A stretch of DNA of 64,000 bases from Arachis hypogaea (GCF_003086295.3 NC_092039.1:67537649-67601648); one strand, 5' to 3'. Counted from the first letter of the stretch, positions 46,527 through 56,128 are shown. The notes: generated by a model from the sequence alone, not told the origin. Program-made: numbers and translations.

Positions 46527-46573
46527 GTTGGGTTACCTCCCAACAAGTGCTCTTTTAGTGTCATTAGCTTGAC
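46527..46573 (-). promoter_or_regulatory. 47-nt two-hairpin conserved block, element F
   Basis: Minus strand: GTCAAGCTAATGAC to GTTGGGAGGTAACCCAAC. The stop codon TAA of the F ORF (46564-46566) lies inside the first hairpin loop. Both stems are perfect. Confidence 0.78.
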
Positions 46574-47658
46574 ATGTTGCTCTTCACTTTCTTCCTCTTC
46601 TTCCAGTTTGTTAAGAGGAATGACCTCAAATGGGGAGAAGATTCAGCTACTGTCCCTTGCCTTGGCCTTTCCTCAGCAAGCTTCCTTTTGCAAATGGCTT
46701 GATTGATCTTGCTTGCTGGATTAGGGACAGAATTGGTGCTCTTGTTAGTTGCCTTCACTTCTTTGAATTCAAGACTTGTTTGCTGTGTGATTATTGGAGT
46801 TTTGTATTCATCCAGGGCTTTTTGCATTGGTGGTTCCATAAGTTTTTCTTCTATGTACTTCTCTGCTTCACTTGAGTTTGACTTCTCTTGAGTATCCTCC
46901 TCACTAGCTTGTTCTTCCACTTCCTCTTTTACACTCAACATTTGCTTTAATATCTCTTTCATGGAGGAGGTTTGTTGATCTTCCCAAGCTTTCTTCATCT
47001 CCTCTTCATATTTTTCGATCAGTGTTGAGCATCTTTGGTCCAGGGGAGTTTGAGGAGGTTGTGAGTGTTCAGGTTCTCTTGTCATCTCAAGTGCAGTTTT
47101 AGGTTCAAATATTTCCACCACCTCTTTTTTTATTGAAATTTTACTTGACACAGAGGCTTCCTCATCTTGCCCTTCCTCTTTCCTTGTTGCATTCACCACT
47201 TGAGCTAACATTATTTCCATGTTTTTGAATGAATTTTCTTGCTCGTTCCATGATATCTGTGCCTCCCTCTCATATTTTTCAAACATGGTCTCAAGCTTTG
47301 AGAGGCTTTGGTTCATGGAAGTTTGTGTGGGTGGTGAGTTTTGAAAGAGGCTTTCTGTTGAAGCATGGTCAAGTGATGATATCTTTGGATGAATATCATA
47401 TGGAGCATTAGAATTCCCTTCCCAGCCATCATTAGAATCATGACTTGCATCATTTTGTGGTAGAAGGAAATATCCCATATGGTTCTCTTGCTCATCTTGT
47501 GTTTCTGAAGCAAATCTCCATGAGTTGGAGTGCTCAGAATGTGTATTCTCTTGGTGATATTCCCAGCCATCATTAGATATTGGTGATGGTGGATGATATC
47601 CCATAAAATTTTGTTTGACCATAAGATGAGTTGAACTCCATTTGTATTTTGTAAACAT
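46564..47658 (-). CDS. Element F single ORF, unidentified acidic coiled-coil protein
   Basis: 364 residues from ATG 47658 (the frame extends one non-ATG codon upstream to 47661) to TAA. I do not recognise a catalytic domain. The N-terminus has two related units with MGYHPPSPISNDGWEYHQ and MGYFLLPQNDASHDSNDGWE. The middle is E/K-rich with coiled-coil character (SKLETMFEKYEREAQISW, then LIEKYEEEMKKAWEDQQ, apparently a second related unit). The end is basic (NWKKRKKVKSN). No zinc knuckle, protease motif, signal peptide or membrane segment. As the only ORF of a mobilised element, it may be a structural or RNA-binding protein or a gag remnant; none of this is shown. Confidence 0.7.
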   Translation of the reverse strand: MFTKYKWSSTHLMVKQNFMGYHPPSPISNDGWEYHQENTHSEHSNSWRFASETQDEQENHMGYFLLPQNDASHDSNDGWEGNSNAPYDIHPKISSLDHASTESLFQNSPPTQTSMNQSLSKLETMFEKYEREAQISWNEQENSFKNMEIMLAQVVNATRKEEGQDEEASVSSKISIKKEVVEIFEPKTALEMTREPEHSQPPQTPLDQRCSTLIEKYEEEMKKAWEDQQTSSMKEILKQMLSVKEEVEEQASEEDTQEKSNSSEAEKYIEEKLMEPPMQKALDEYKTPIITQQTSLEFKEVKATNKSTNSVPNPASKINQAICKRKLAEERPRQGTVAESSPHLRSFLLTNWKKRKKVKSNMSS

Positions 47659-47809
47659 CAATGAAATTTGAAATTCATGTCACAGAGAAAGAATTTCTTA
47701 GTGAGGCAATAACTCAAACACCTTGGTTTCAATCTAAAACAGAAAACAAAAATGAAGAAAATGCTTGATCTAGACTTCTCACCAACTTAATCATTGTTGA
47801 TCTAATCAA

Positions 47810-47827
47810 TCCCCGGCAACGGCGCCA
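47810..47827 (-). other. Element F primer-binding site (tRNA-Asp)
   Basis: Minus-strand TGGCGCCGTTGCCGGGGA, exact complement to the tRNA-Asp 3' end, 6 nt after the 5' LTR end. Confidence 0.95.
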
Positions 47828-47833
47828 AAAACT

Positions 47834-49855
47834 TGATGGTGTTTTTGGGGAAAAATGAATTTCCAACACACATATCCAACCGGCAAGTGTACCGGGTCGC
47901 ATCAAGTAGTAATAACTCACAAGAGTGAGGTCAATCCCACAGGGATTGATGGATCAAGCAACTTTAGTGGGTGATTAGTTTAGTCAAGCTAACATTTAGT
48001 GAATTGTGTGAAACTGTAGCCAACAGAATGTAAATTTGCAGGAATTATAAAGTGCAGAAAGTAACTTGCATAGAAACTTTAAAGAGCAAGAAAATAAAAT
48101 AGCTAAAACTTAAATTGCAAGAAAAGTAAATTTCATGAAAAGTAAAGGGGGTTGGGTTCTGGAAATTAAAGAAGGCAATAGATTAAGCAACTAGAAATTT
48201 AAATTGCAGAAAATGTAAATGTGCAGGAAATTAAATCAAGCTCAATGTGGACAGAAATGTGAAAGTGTAGAATGCAGGAAAGGAAATTGCAGAAAAGTAA
48301 ACGTAGCAGAAGACTGACATCAATTCTCAAATCTCAAAGAGCATTTGACAATTTCAATGAAACAGTAAAAAAAAACAGAAGAGTAGCAAAGAGCTCAGCT
48401 AAATTGCAAAATAAAATTGATCTCAGGGAATCAAAGAGACTAGAAAACAAGTCTAGATCTCAATCCCTTCCTTGATCCAACAGCACACAAGATGCAGGAA
48501 AATTAAAGATGAAAGCAGTAAGAGAACTTTGATTCAAATTGCAATTCACTTGAAAGTTTGCAGAAAAAGAACAAGAGAAATCTTAGACCAAGAGGGAAAC
48601 AGAATTCCTTCACTCTCAATCCAGATTCAAAACAGAAATGAAAACTAAGAGAGAGATCTCTCAAATCCTAATACTCCCTAGTGTGCTAGCCTTTTTCTCA
48701 TCGAGCTCCCCCTCTGAAATGAGAGTGATGCCTTTATATAGGCTTTTCAAAGTGAAAAATGAAAATGAAATTAAAACAAATTACAAAAATGAAAATCCTA
48801 ATTTAATTGATCCATGTGCCTTTGAGTGATGATGTGGGCTTTGCTTGCTTTGGATTTGAGGAGAAATGGGTTTTGGTTGGCCTTGATTCAATTTGGTGAG
48901 GAATTGAATTAAAATGGAAATTTGGCCCATGTTGCTCCCAGGAGGCTGCGTTGCCCTTGCGGAGGGCAGGGCAGGATTTGGTGCTTGGCGCATGCATGGT
49001 GCGGCTTGGTGCGGTCTTGGTGCGCAGAACGCTGCCCTGCCCTCGCGGAGGGCAGGGCAGAAAAATTTGGTGCGCCAGAAATGTGCCACGGTGCGCTGCT
49101 GGTGCTGCCAGATGATGCTGCGGTGCGCCAGAAGGGTGCCTTGGTGCGCCAGAATTGTGCACCAACAAAATGCTGCCCTGCCCTCGCGGAGGGCAGGGCA
49201 GTGTTTCCACTTTGATGTCCCGAGTTCGAATCCTGGCAGAAACACACGCTACTTAATTTCCTTGGCTTTCTTGGCACCAAAGTAAGGCCTAGTTTCTTGC
49301 TTTCTCATGGCCCTTAAAGATGCCTTTCGTTTCTGCCTCAATTTTATGCCAAATATGGATTTCTATATATCGTTGGAAAGCTCTGAATGTCAGCTTTCCA
49401 ACGCAACTGGAAGCACATCAATTGGACGTCTGTAGCTCAAGTTATAGCCCTTTGAAGGAGGCATGGTCATGCTGTGAGCGCCCAGATTTTACCCTAGCGA
49501 AATTCTTGCTTCCAACCTCAACGTGCATCACGATTCTGCCCTGCCCTTGGCAAGGGCAGGGCAGTGTGCGTGCTGGCTGCTTCCGTCCTTGATTTGGTCA
49601 TGGGCCACGCTTTTAAAAGCGTGGCCTAAGGCTCCAAAGTGTACCCCAACTTCAAAGTGTACCCCAAAGCTCTTTTTTTCTCCTTTTTTTGTGCTTCTTT
49701 GCTTCTTTTTCTTCTTATTTTCTACAAGATTTTTAAAATTAAAATATCAAGAAAATATATCATTTAAGTACACAAGAATGCAATATTTAAGCACTAATCA
49801 TCAATTTCTTGTATGAAAAAGCATAGAAAAATAGGTATATGATGACTTGTCATCA
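47834..49855 (-). repeat. Element F 5' LTR
   Basis: Direct repeat of 42760-44780. Hairpins at 48946-48974, 49032-49060, 49173-49201 and 49536-49564; 24-nt palindrome at 49603-49626; TATATAAA at 48733-48740; conserved terminal hairpin at 47880-47944. A tRNA T-arm-like stretch (GAGTTCGAATCC) is at 49222-49236, with its partner at 44147-44161. Confidence 0.93.
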
Positions 49856-50103
49856 GAATCATCATACTTTACTAGGAGAATCAATAACACTATCTAGATT
49901 CTGAGTTCCTAAAGAAGCCAATCATTCTGAATTTCAAAGGATAGAGTGAGATGCCAAAACTGTTCAGAGGCAAAAAGCTAAAAGCCCCGCTCATCTAATT
50001 AATACTGATCTTCATAGATGTTTTTGGAATTCATTGCATATTCTCTTCTTTTTATTTGATTTTCAGTTGCTTGAGGACAAGCAACAATTTAAGTTTGGTG
50101 TTG
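49856..50103 (+). other. Element E 3' untranslated region after F, and priming block
   Basis: Resumes at the GAATC TSD. It ends TTGAGGACAAGCAACAA, then TTTAAGTTTGGTGTTG against the LTR. Confidence 0.65.
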
Positions 50104-51826
50104 TGATGAGCGGATAATTTGTACGCTTTTTGGCATTGTTTTTAGTATGTTTTTAGTATGATCTAGTTAGTTTTTAGTATATTTTTATTAGTTTTTAGTT
50201 AAAATTCACTTTTCTGGACTTTACTATGAGTTTGTGTGTTTTTCTGTGATTTCAGGTATTTTCTGGCTGAAATTGAGGGACCTGAGCAAAAATCTGATTC
50301 AGAGACTAAAAAGGATTGCAGATGCTGTTGGATTCTGACCTCCCTGCACTCGAAGTGGATTTTCTGGAGCTACAGAAGCCCAATTGGCGCGCTCCCAACG
50401 GCGTTGGAAAGTAGATATCCTGGGCTTTCCAGCAATATATGATAGTTCATACTTTGCCCAAGATTTAATGGCCCAAACCGGCGTTCAAAGTAACCCTCAG
50501 AATTCCCAGCGTTAAACGCCGGAACTGGCACAAGAATGGGAGTTAAACGCCCAAACTGGCACCAAAGCTGGCGTTTAACTCCAAGAGGAGTCTCTACACG
50601 AAAATGCTTCATTGCTCAGCCCAAGCACACACCAAGTGGGCCCGGAAGTGGATTTTTATGTCATTTACTCATCTCTGTAAACCTTAGGTTACTAGTTCTC
50701 TATAAGTAGGACCTTTTGCTATTGTATTTGAGGCTTCTAATCTTCGGATCTTTGGAATCTCTTTCTTTAGATCTTTGATCATTTGGAGGCTGGCCATTCG
50801 GCCATGCCTAGACCTTGTTCTTATGTATTTTCAACGGTGGAGTTTCTACACACCATAGATTAAGGTGTGGAGCTCTGCTGTACCTCGAGTATTAATGCAA
50901 TTACTATTGTTCTTCTATTCAATTCCGCTTGTTCTTGTTCTAAGATATCACTTGTTCTTCAACTTGATGAATGTGATGAACCGTGACACTCATCATCATT
51001 CTCACCTATGAACGTGTGACTGACAACCACCTCCGTTCTACCTTCGATTGGGTGAATATCTCTTGGATTCCTGATACACGATGCATGGTTGATCGCCTGA
51101 CAACCGAGTGCTCGCCTGACAACCGAGCCAGCCATTCCGTGAGATCAGAGTCTTCGTGGTATAGGCTAGAACTGATGGCGGCATTCAAGAGAATCTGGAA
51201 GGTCTAACCTTGTCTGTGGTATTCTGAGTAGGATTCAATGATTGAATGACTGTGACGTGCTTCAAACTCCTGAGGGCGGGGCATTAGTGACAGACGCAAA
51301 AGAATCACTGGATTCTATTCCGGCCTGATCGAGAACCGACAGATGGATAGCCGTGCCGTGACAGGGTGCGTTGAATATTTCCACTGAGAGGATGGGAGGT
51401 AGCCATTGACAACGGTGAAACCCTTGCTTGAGCTTGCCATGGAAAGGAGTAAGAAGGATTGGATGAAGACAATAGGAAAGCAGAGAGACGGAAGGAACCA
51501 GCATCTTCATACTCTTATCTGGAATTCCTACCAATGAATTACATAAGTATCTCTATCTTTATATTTATGTTTTATTCGTATATCACCATACCCACATGAG
51601 TTTGCCTGACTAAGATTTACAAGGTGACCATAGCTTGCTTCATACCAACAATCTCTGTGGGATCGACCCTTACTCGCGTAAGGTTTATTACTTGGACGAC
51701 CCAGTACACTTGCTGGTTAGTTGTGCGAAGTTGTGTTTATGCCATGGTATTGAACACCAAGTTTTTGGATTCATTACCGGGGATTATTTGAGTTGTGAAA
51801 AGTATTGATCACAATTTCGCGCACCA
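50104..51826 (+). repeat. Element E 3' LTR
   Basis: Same length as the 5' LTR (1723 bp), a small percentage different. Palindromes 50474-50582, TATAAGTA 50701-50708, conserved terminal hairpin 51653-51717, fossil primer-binding site 51766-51783. Followed by the TSD ATCAT and then element C. Confidence 0.94.
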
Positions 51827-52013
51827 ATCATCTACCCTTCTTTCTTGCATAAAGAAGACCATAAAAGAGCACAAATCTCATTTGATCAGTACAATTCATG
51901 CATTATTTGATGAATATTATGGTACACTACTTTGAGATGAGTTGTGCTAAATTGCAAGTGAAAAAGGCATCAAAAAATGGGTAGAAGACAAACAAGAAGT
52001 TAGGCGTGTGAAA

Positions 52014-53200
52014 CTGGCATGCTATTTGGAGCAAACGCCACAAAAATGCACTGGCGTGGCACGCCAAGGGCTAGGCATAGCACGCCAGTACTAATATCCA
52101 GAAGGGATATCCAAGCATGCATGTGGGCATGGCACGCCAGGGACTGGGCATGGCACGCTAATACAAAATTCCAGAAAGCAAAATGGAGGACACAAAAGGG
52201 GCGTGGCACGCCTGACCCATCAACTACTATGGGCGTGCCACTTGAGCAAAGGGGCGTCGCACACCAACTCACCATCTCAAGAAGAACCTCCACTATGGTG
52301 TGCCACTTGGTGTCGAAGGCGTGGCACACCAGCTCCAAAAAGTCACTTTAGCGTGCCACTTGAAGACCCAGGCATGGCACGCCAATCTTGAAGAGTGCAC
52401 AAATACATGGGCGTGCCACTTGAGCAGCATGGCGTGGCATGCTGGTACAATGATCCAGAGAAGGGGCTGAAGGCAATTGAAGACTGGGCGTGCCACTTGA
52501 AGTCGAAGGCGTGGCACGCCAATCTGAGCATGTCACTATGGCGTGCCGCTTGAAGGCCGAGGCGTGGCACGCCAACTACTGGAACAAGACAAGGTCATGG
52601 GCGTGGCACACTAACCTTTAGGTGTGGCACGTTGATATAAGTTTCCAGAGAGGATGGAAGAGGCCAATTACATGGGGCGTGTCACTTGGTATCGAAGGCG
52701 TGGCACGCCATTCACTATTCTTCACTTAGGCGTGCCACTTGAGCAACCAGGTGTGGCATGCCAGTGTCATTCAGAGAGCAAAGAAGCATTGGGGCATGCC
52801 ACTTGAGTTTGTGGTGTGGCAAGCCAAATAGAGGAACCATTCACTCACAAAGGGGTGTGGCACGCCAGACCCTGTGCGTGCCACGCTAGTTCAACTTTCC
52901 AGAGGAGCTTAGCCAAGCACACAACAAGGGCGTGGCATGCCAGACCCTAGGCATGCCACGCTAGTTCAAGTTTCCAGAGGCAAAGGAAAGTGGAAAAAGC
53001 AAAGGGCATGCCACTTGAGCTCGAAGGTGTGGCACGCCAACACAAGAATTTCACTATGGCGTGCCACTTGAGTTCAAAGGCGTGGCATGCCAAGGTTGAC
53101 AAAGGGACGAGCGTGCCACTTGAAGGACTGAGCATGGCACACCAAGTTAGTTTGAAGGGCATGTGACACGCTGGTAAAGCACTAACCACACGCCAGCTAA
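52014..53200 (+). repeat. U3 palindromic array, C family (about 1.2 kb)
   Basis: More than twenty half-sites of GGCGTGGCACGCC and GGCGTGCCACTTGA type in alternating order, with spacers of about 20-40 bp. Many are decayed by CG to CA or TG changes, as expected for methylated DNA. It is the longest of the arrays in the window. Confidence 0.88.
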
Positions 53201-53288
53201 GAAGTCACGCTTATTGAGTGTTTTCTTTCCCTCCAAAATGTAATTTTCCCTTTTCACTTTTGTAATTATTTTATTTTACTAGGAGTAG

Positions 53289-53296
53289 TATAAATA
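53289..53296 (+). promoter_or_regulatory. TATA box of element C 3' LTR
   Basis: TATAAATA about 90 bp after the array. Confidence 0.6.
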
Positions 53297-54246
53297 TCCC
53301 CAAGTAGTATTGAAGAGGGGGTTAAGCAGTTAGTCTTAGATCCACTTTTACACTCCACTTTTGAGTACTTTTCAAGCTATGAGTAGCTAACTTCCCACTC
53401 ATTGAGAGAGGGAGCTCTGTTATACTTGATGGATTGATAATAGTGAAATTCTTCTTCTCTTCATCTTCTCTTTGATTTGTTAGAAGGAATTTCGTTCTTA
53501 ATTCTTAGTGTTCAATTATCTTGGGAAAGAGATTGAATGCAATTAGGTTTCATGGGAACCTTGGGAAAGGAAACATCAAACCATGCTTGAAATCCCTTCT
53601 CACACTTGAGTAGAATCTGGGTTTTAGTGATGGGATACGTGACATATAATCCCCCCTCTACCTGGACCTATGAGGGTGTGTGGTATAATCAGGGACCAAG
53701 CATATCTCTCTTCATGAGCAATTAGACTAAGGAATTGGCTATTGATCAGGATCTGAGAGATTGAGTCACCAAGGGATTGGGGCTCAATCAATCATGTTTT
53801 CCAAGAGGTCAATGAGTTGCATGATTGAAGAGGATATAAGCTAGATTTGATCCAAAGAGACAACATCTCCCAATCTCAATGAATTTTCCCATTCTTATCT
53901 ATCTATTTCTTTACTGCTTAATTTTACATTCAGCAATTCCCCACTCCCATTTACATTCAAGTCATTTATGATTCAGCACTTTACATTCTGCAATTTCCAT
54001 TCCTGCCCTTTATTACTTTTCTTTATATTCTAGTCATTTACGTTTATGTTATTTACAATTCTGCACTTCACAATCTTATTGATCTATTTGACTAATTCAT
54101 CAATCAATTAAAACTGCTTGAATTTGCCAATCTCTGTGGATACGATCCCACTCCACTGTGGGTTATTACTTGGCGATAATTTTGGTGCGCTTGCCAAAAG
54201 AACTAATTCACTAAATTTTAAAAGGGGTAGTGAATTCTGGTCATCA

Positions 54247-56128
54247 GATAACAGGAATTTCTTTTTCATTATTTCTTTCAAAACTTCAGTATTTTTTTCT
54301 GGACATTCAAAAAGACCTCATATGTGTTAGTTACTTAGTTACCTATTTTTGTGATGCTCATTATAATGCCAGTTCATTTACGTGATTATTGTTCTCTTGT
54401 GTTGCTCAGTTGGTAATAATGGTAGATTTAAAGGTATATATGCCTCTTTTCGCTAAATAATTACGTAAAATTATGTGAAGCATTTTTAGCATATTTTGTT
54501 AGACGTGAATTAACTTTAGGAAGAAATTTGAATATAGGGTGAGAGAACTCTTCCTCCAACTTTTGTTTCAACTCATGGCGAAGGATTAGGGCCAATGTTC
54601 TATGTCATTGACGAGCTAGATAATTGTTTAGTGCTGGAGGTGATAAGAAAGAATGATCAGTTGCTCATAACTGATTACTCATTTGAACAGATTAGAACTT
54701 TCTATTTTATCAATAGAAGGGCATCTGTTCAATTTAGGTATGTCAGTTTTGGAATTTTTTTTATTTCGTTGTGGAATCATGACAACCAACCCATCCAAGT
54801 TCACCTTGATCCTGACTGATATGTGCCTGAGCTAATAAACCCATAAACTCTTGATAATGTATCAAGAGTGTTCCATATAAAGTATACCAGGATTGATGAG
54901 GACTCATTAGCTGATGTGGTAGTTCTATATGGGTCTGAACCATCTGATGATCAATTTTCATCAGATGGTGATAAAAACAATGATCAAGATGGGACACTGG
55001 TAGGGGATAATCCGTATAATCTGAGAGATTTGTCTACTGGAAACAGTTTATCATTGGAGGTCAACGAACAAAGTAACGCGACAAAGAAATTGTTTGATCA
55101 TAGGTAATGCTGTATGTAACTTTTTTTCCTTGTGTTTCAGATTTTAATATCATGGGATAGCTTGCTATTTTTTAGTATGGTGACTAACATATTTATATTA
55201 TCCTGAATTAGATACGCTCCAGAGGTTTATTATGAAAAAGTCATCACAGCTTCAAATCTAGGTCAATCTAGATTGGTAACTTGATCTCAAAAAAGTGATT
55301 TCTTTTTTTTTTTTCTTGCAAGCTTATTGAATATTCATCCTAAATATGTTATTCATTGTGTATGAAAATATTATGTTTATCTTAACTATGAATTATTCGT
55401 TGCAGTATTTGGCTTCGAAATTTGCTGCGTATCTTAAACTATCTGGAGATGGTTCGATTTGGATGATCACTGGTCCCGATTCCAATATAGAGAAGAATGT
55501 GTTCTTTTTCCACTTACTGAAAAGTGGAGGAAGAGGTGGAGAATAGAAGTTTGGGGTTGAGTGGAATGAATGTTGTAGAGTATACAATTTAAAGGCGGGG
55601 GACATCATTGCCTTGAAACTCGGCTCGATAGTTAACCGCCAGATGGAGTTGTCGATTCAGCGATGTTAGGCCTCCTATGTATAACTCTATTTGATAGATA
55701 TTTTAAATTATATGTTAAGTTGTTTTGGACATATTTTATTTTTTTAATTAATGAACAAATTTATATATGTCGTAAATATTTTATTTTGGTATCAATAAGT
55801 ATCTTGACGTTATGTGTTTTTAAGATTATATGTAATAGTAAACTACATCTCTATTAGACTTCTTTTTCCTATTTTATTAGTGTCTAACAATTGTTATTAT
55901 ATTTTATTATCTTTTATTATCTTAGAAAACATGTTATACTATTCATTGACATATTGAATAATTGTTTTTATTTATTTTATTTTAATGTAGTAATAATTTT
56001 GTAATTATCCAAATTTAATATAACATTTATTTTTATAGAATACATTTTAGTTATATTCTTAGTATTTTTTTTTTAAAAAAAAGTTTAAATTTGGTGAATC
56101 CCGTGCATTGCACGGCTTATGAGGCTAG
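54247..56128 (+). mobile_element. Helitron-like 3' segment carrying B3-like gene fragments
   Basis: It ends with a hairpin CCGTGCATTGCACGG, an 8-10 nt spacer, then CTAG at 56125-56128 followed by T, which is the Helitron 3' pattern (hairpin, CTRR, T of the AT target). No Rep/helicase is visible. The left end should be a TC terminus beyond element C, outside the window, because C is inserted in it. Direction plus. It ends 103 bp from the P450 stop. Confidence 0.5.
54595..55660 (+). pseudogene. B3-like DNA-binding domain gene fragments (tentative)
   Basis: One open piece (54595-54819) reads LVLEVIRKNDQLLITDY and FYFINRRASVQFRYVSFG. A second (54868-55107) is acidic. A third (about 55403-55667, stop at 55545) reads FAAYLKLSGDGSIWM and, after the stop, KFGVEWNECCRVYNL then AGDIIALKL. 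The W-x-x-x-C/F-x(4)-N/H-L-x-x-GD pattern is that of the C-terminal half of B3 domains. Introns and stops separate the pieces. I regard this as a captured, decayed B3-type gene; the first piece is less certain. Confidence 0.4.

Larger units (their letters stand above)
42760..49855 (-). mobile_element. Element F: short non-autonomous LTR retrotransposon, minus strand, one ORF
   Basis: LTRs at 42760-44780 (3' LTR in its own direction) and 47834-49855 (5' LTR), with the TSD GAATC at 42755-42759 and 49856-49860. By eye there are about 20 differences in about 2.02 kb. Internal DNA is only 3.05 kb: primer-binding site, a 175-nt leader, one ORF of 364 codons, the 47-nt block overlapping its stop, a region with AAGTTTGGTGT repeats and the priming block. 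No gag, protease, polymerase or integrase domain is recognised. Confidence 0.94.
36057..51826 (+). mobile_element. Element E: non-autonomous FIDEL/Feral-like element with deleted gag-pro, containing element F
   Basis: LTRs at 36057-37779 and 50104-51826 (1723 bp each) with the TSD ATCAT on both sides (36052-36056 and 51827-51831). Inside are a perfect tRNA-Asp primer-binding site, a leader with reiterated hairpins, a gag-pro remnant, the 47-nt block, two palindromic arrays, an intact second ORF and the priming block. Element F (42760-49855) is inserted in the 3' untranslated region in the opposite direction. Confidence 0.94.
19360..54246 (+). mobile_element. Element C: old Ty3/gypsy element with pol remains, host of A, D and E
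   Basis: The visible parts are the pol 3' half (19360-21295), the 47-nt block, a second ORF (22395-23800 continued at 34955-35115), a 3' untranslated region (35116-36040) and a 3' LTR (36041-36056 continued at 51832-54246). Element A cuts off the 5' side, D interrupts the second ORF and E interrupts the 3' LTR 16 bp from its start. C is the only element here with RNase H and integrase remains, so its family is a candidate helper for the others. The right LTR border (54246, in TCATCA) is set by analogy with the other LTRs. Confidence 0.85.
51832..54246 (+). repeat. Element C 3' LTR, main part
   Basis: Continues from 36056. It contains a large palindromic array (52014-53200), TATAAATA (53289-53296) and the conserved terminal hairpin with a CCCAC/GTGGG stem (54133-54195). 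The end is placed at TGGTCATCA (54246) by analogy with LTR ends of A, B and F; the alternative is AACTAATTCA at 54210. Small ORFs in the array are not genes. Confidence 0.75.

Noticed and set aside
47810..47827. tRNA-Asp gene fragments at the six primer-binding sites
   Set aside because: Only the 18-nt complement is present, always 6 nt from an LTR end, so these are priming sites and not genes.
52014..53200. CRISPR-like array of short palindromic repeats with spacers
   Set aside because: Repeats diverge, alternate between two forms, have uneven spacers and lie in the U3 of a plant LTR. No cas genes; eukaryotic context.
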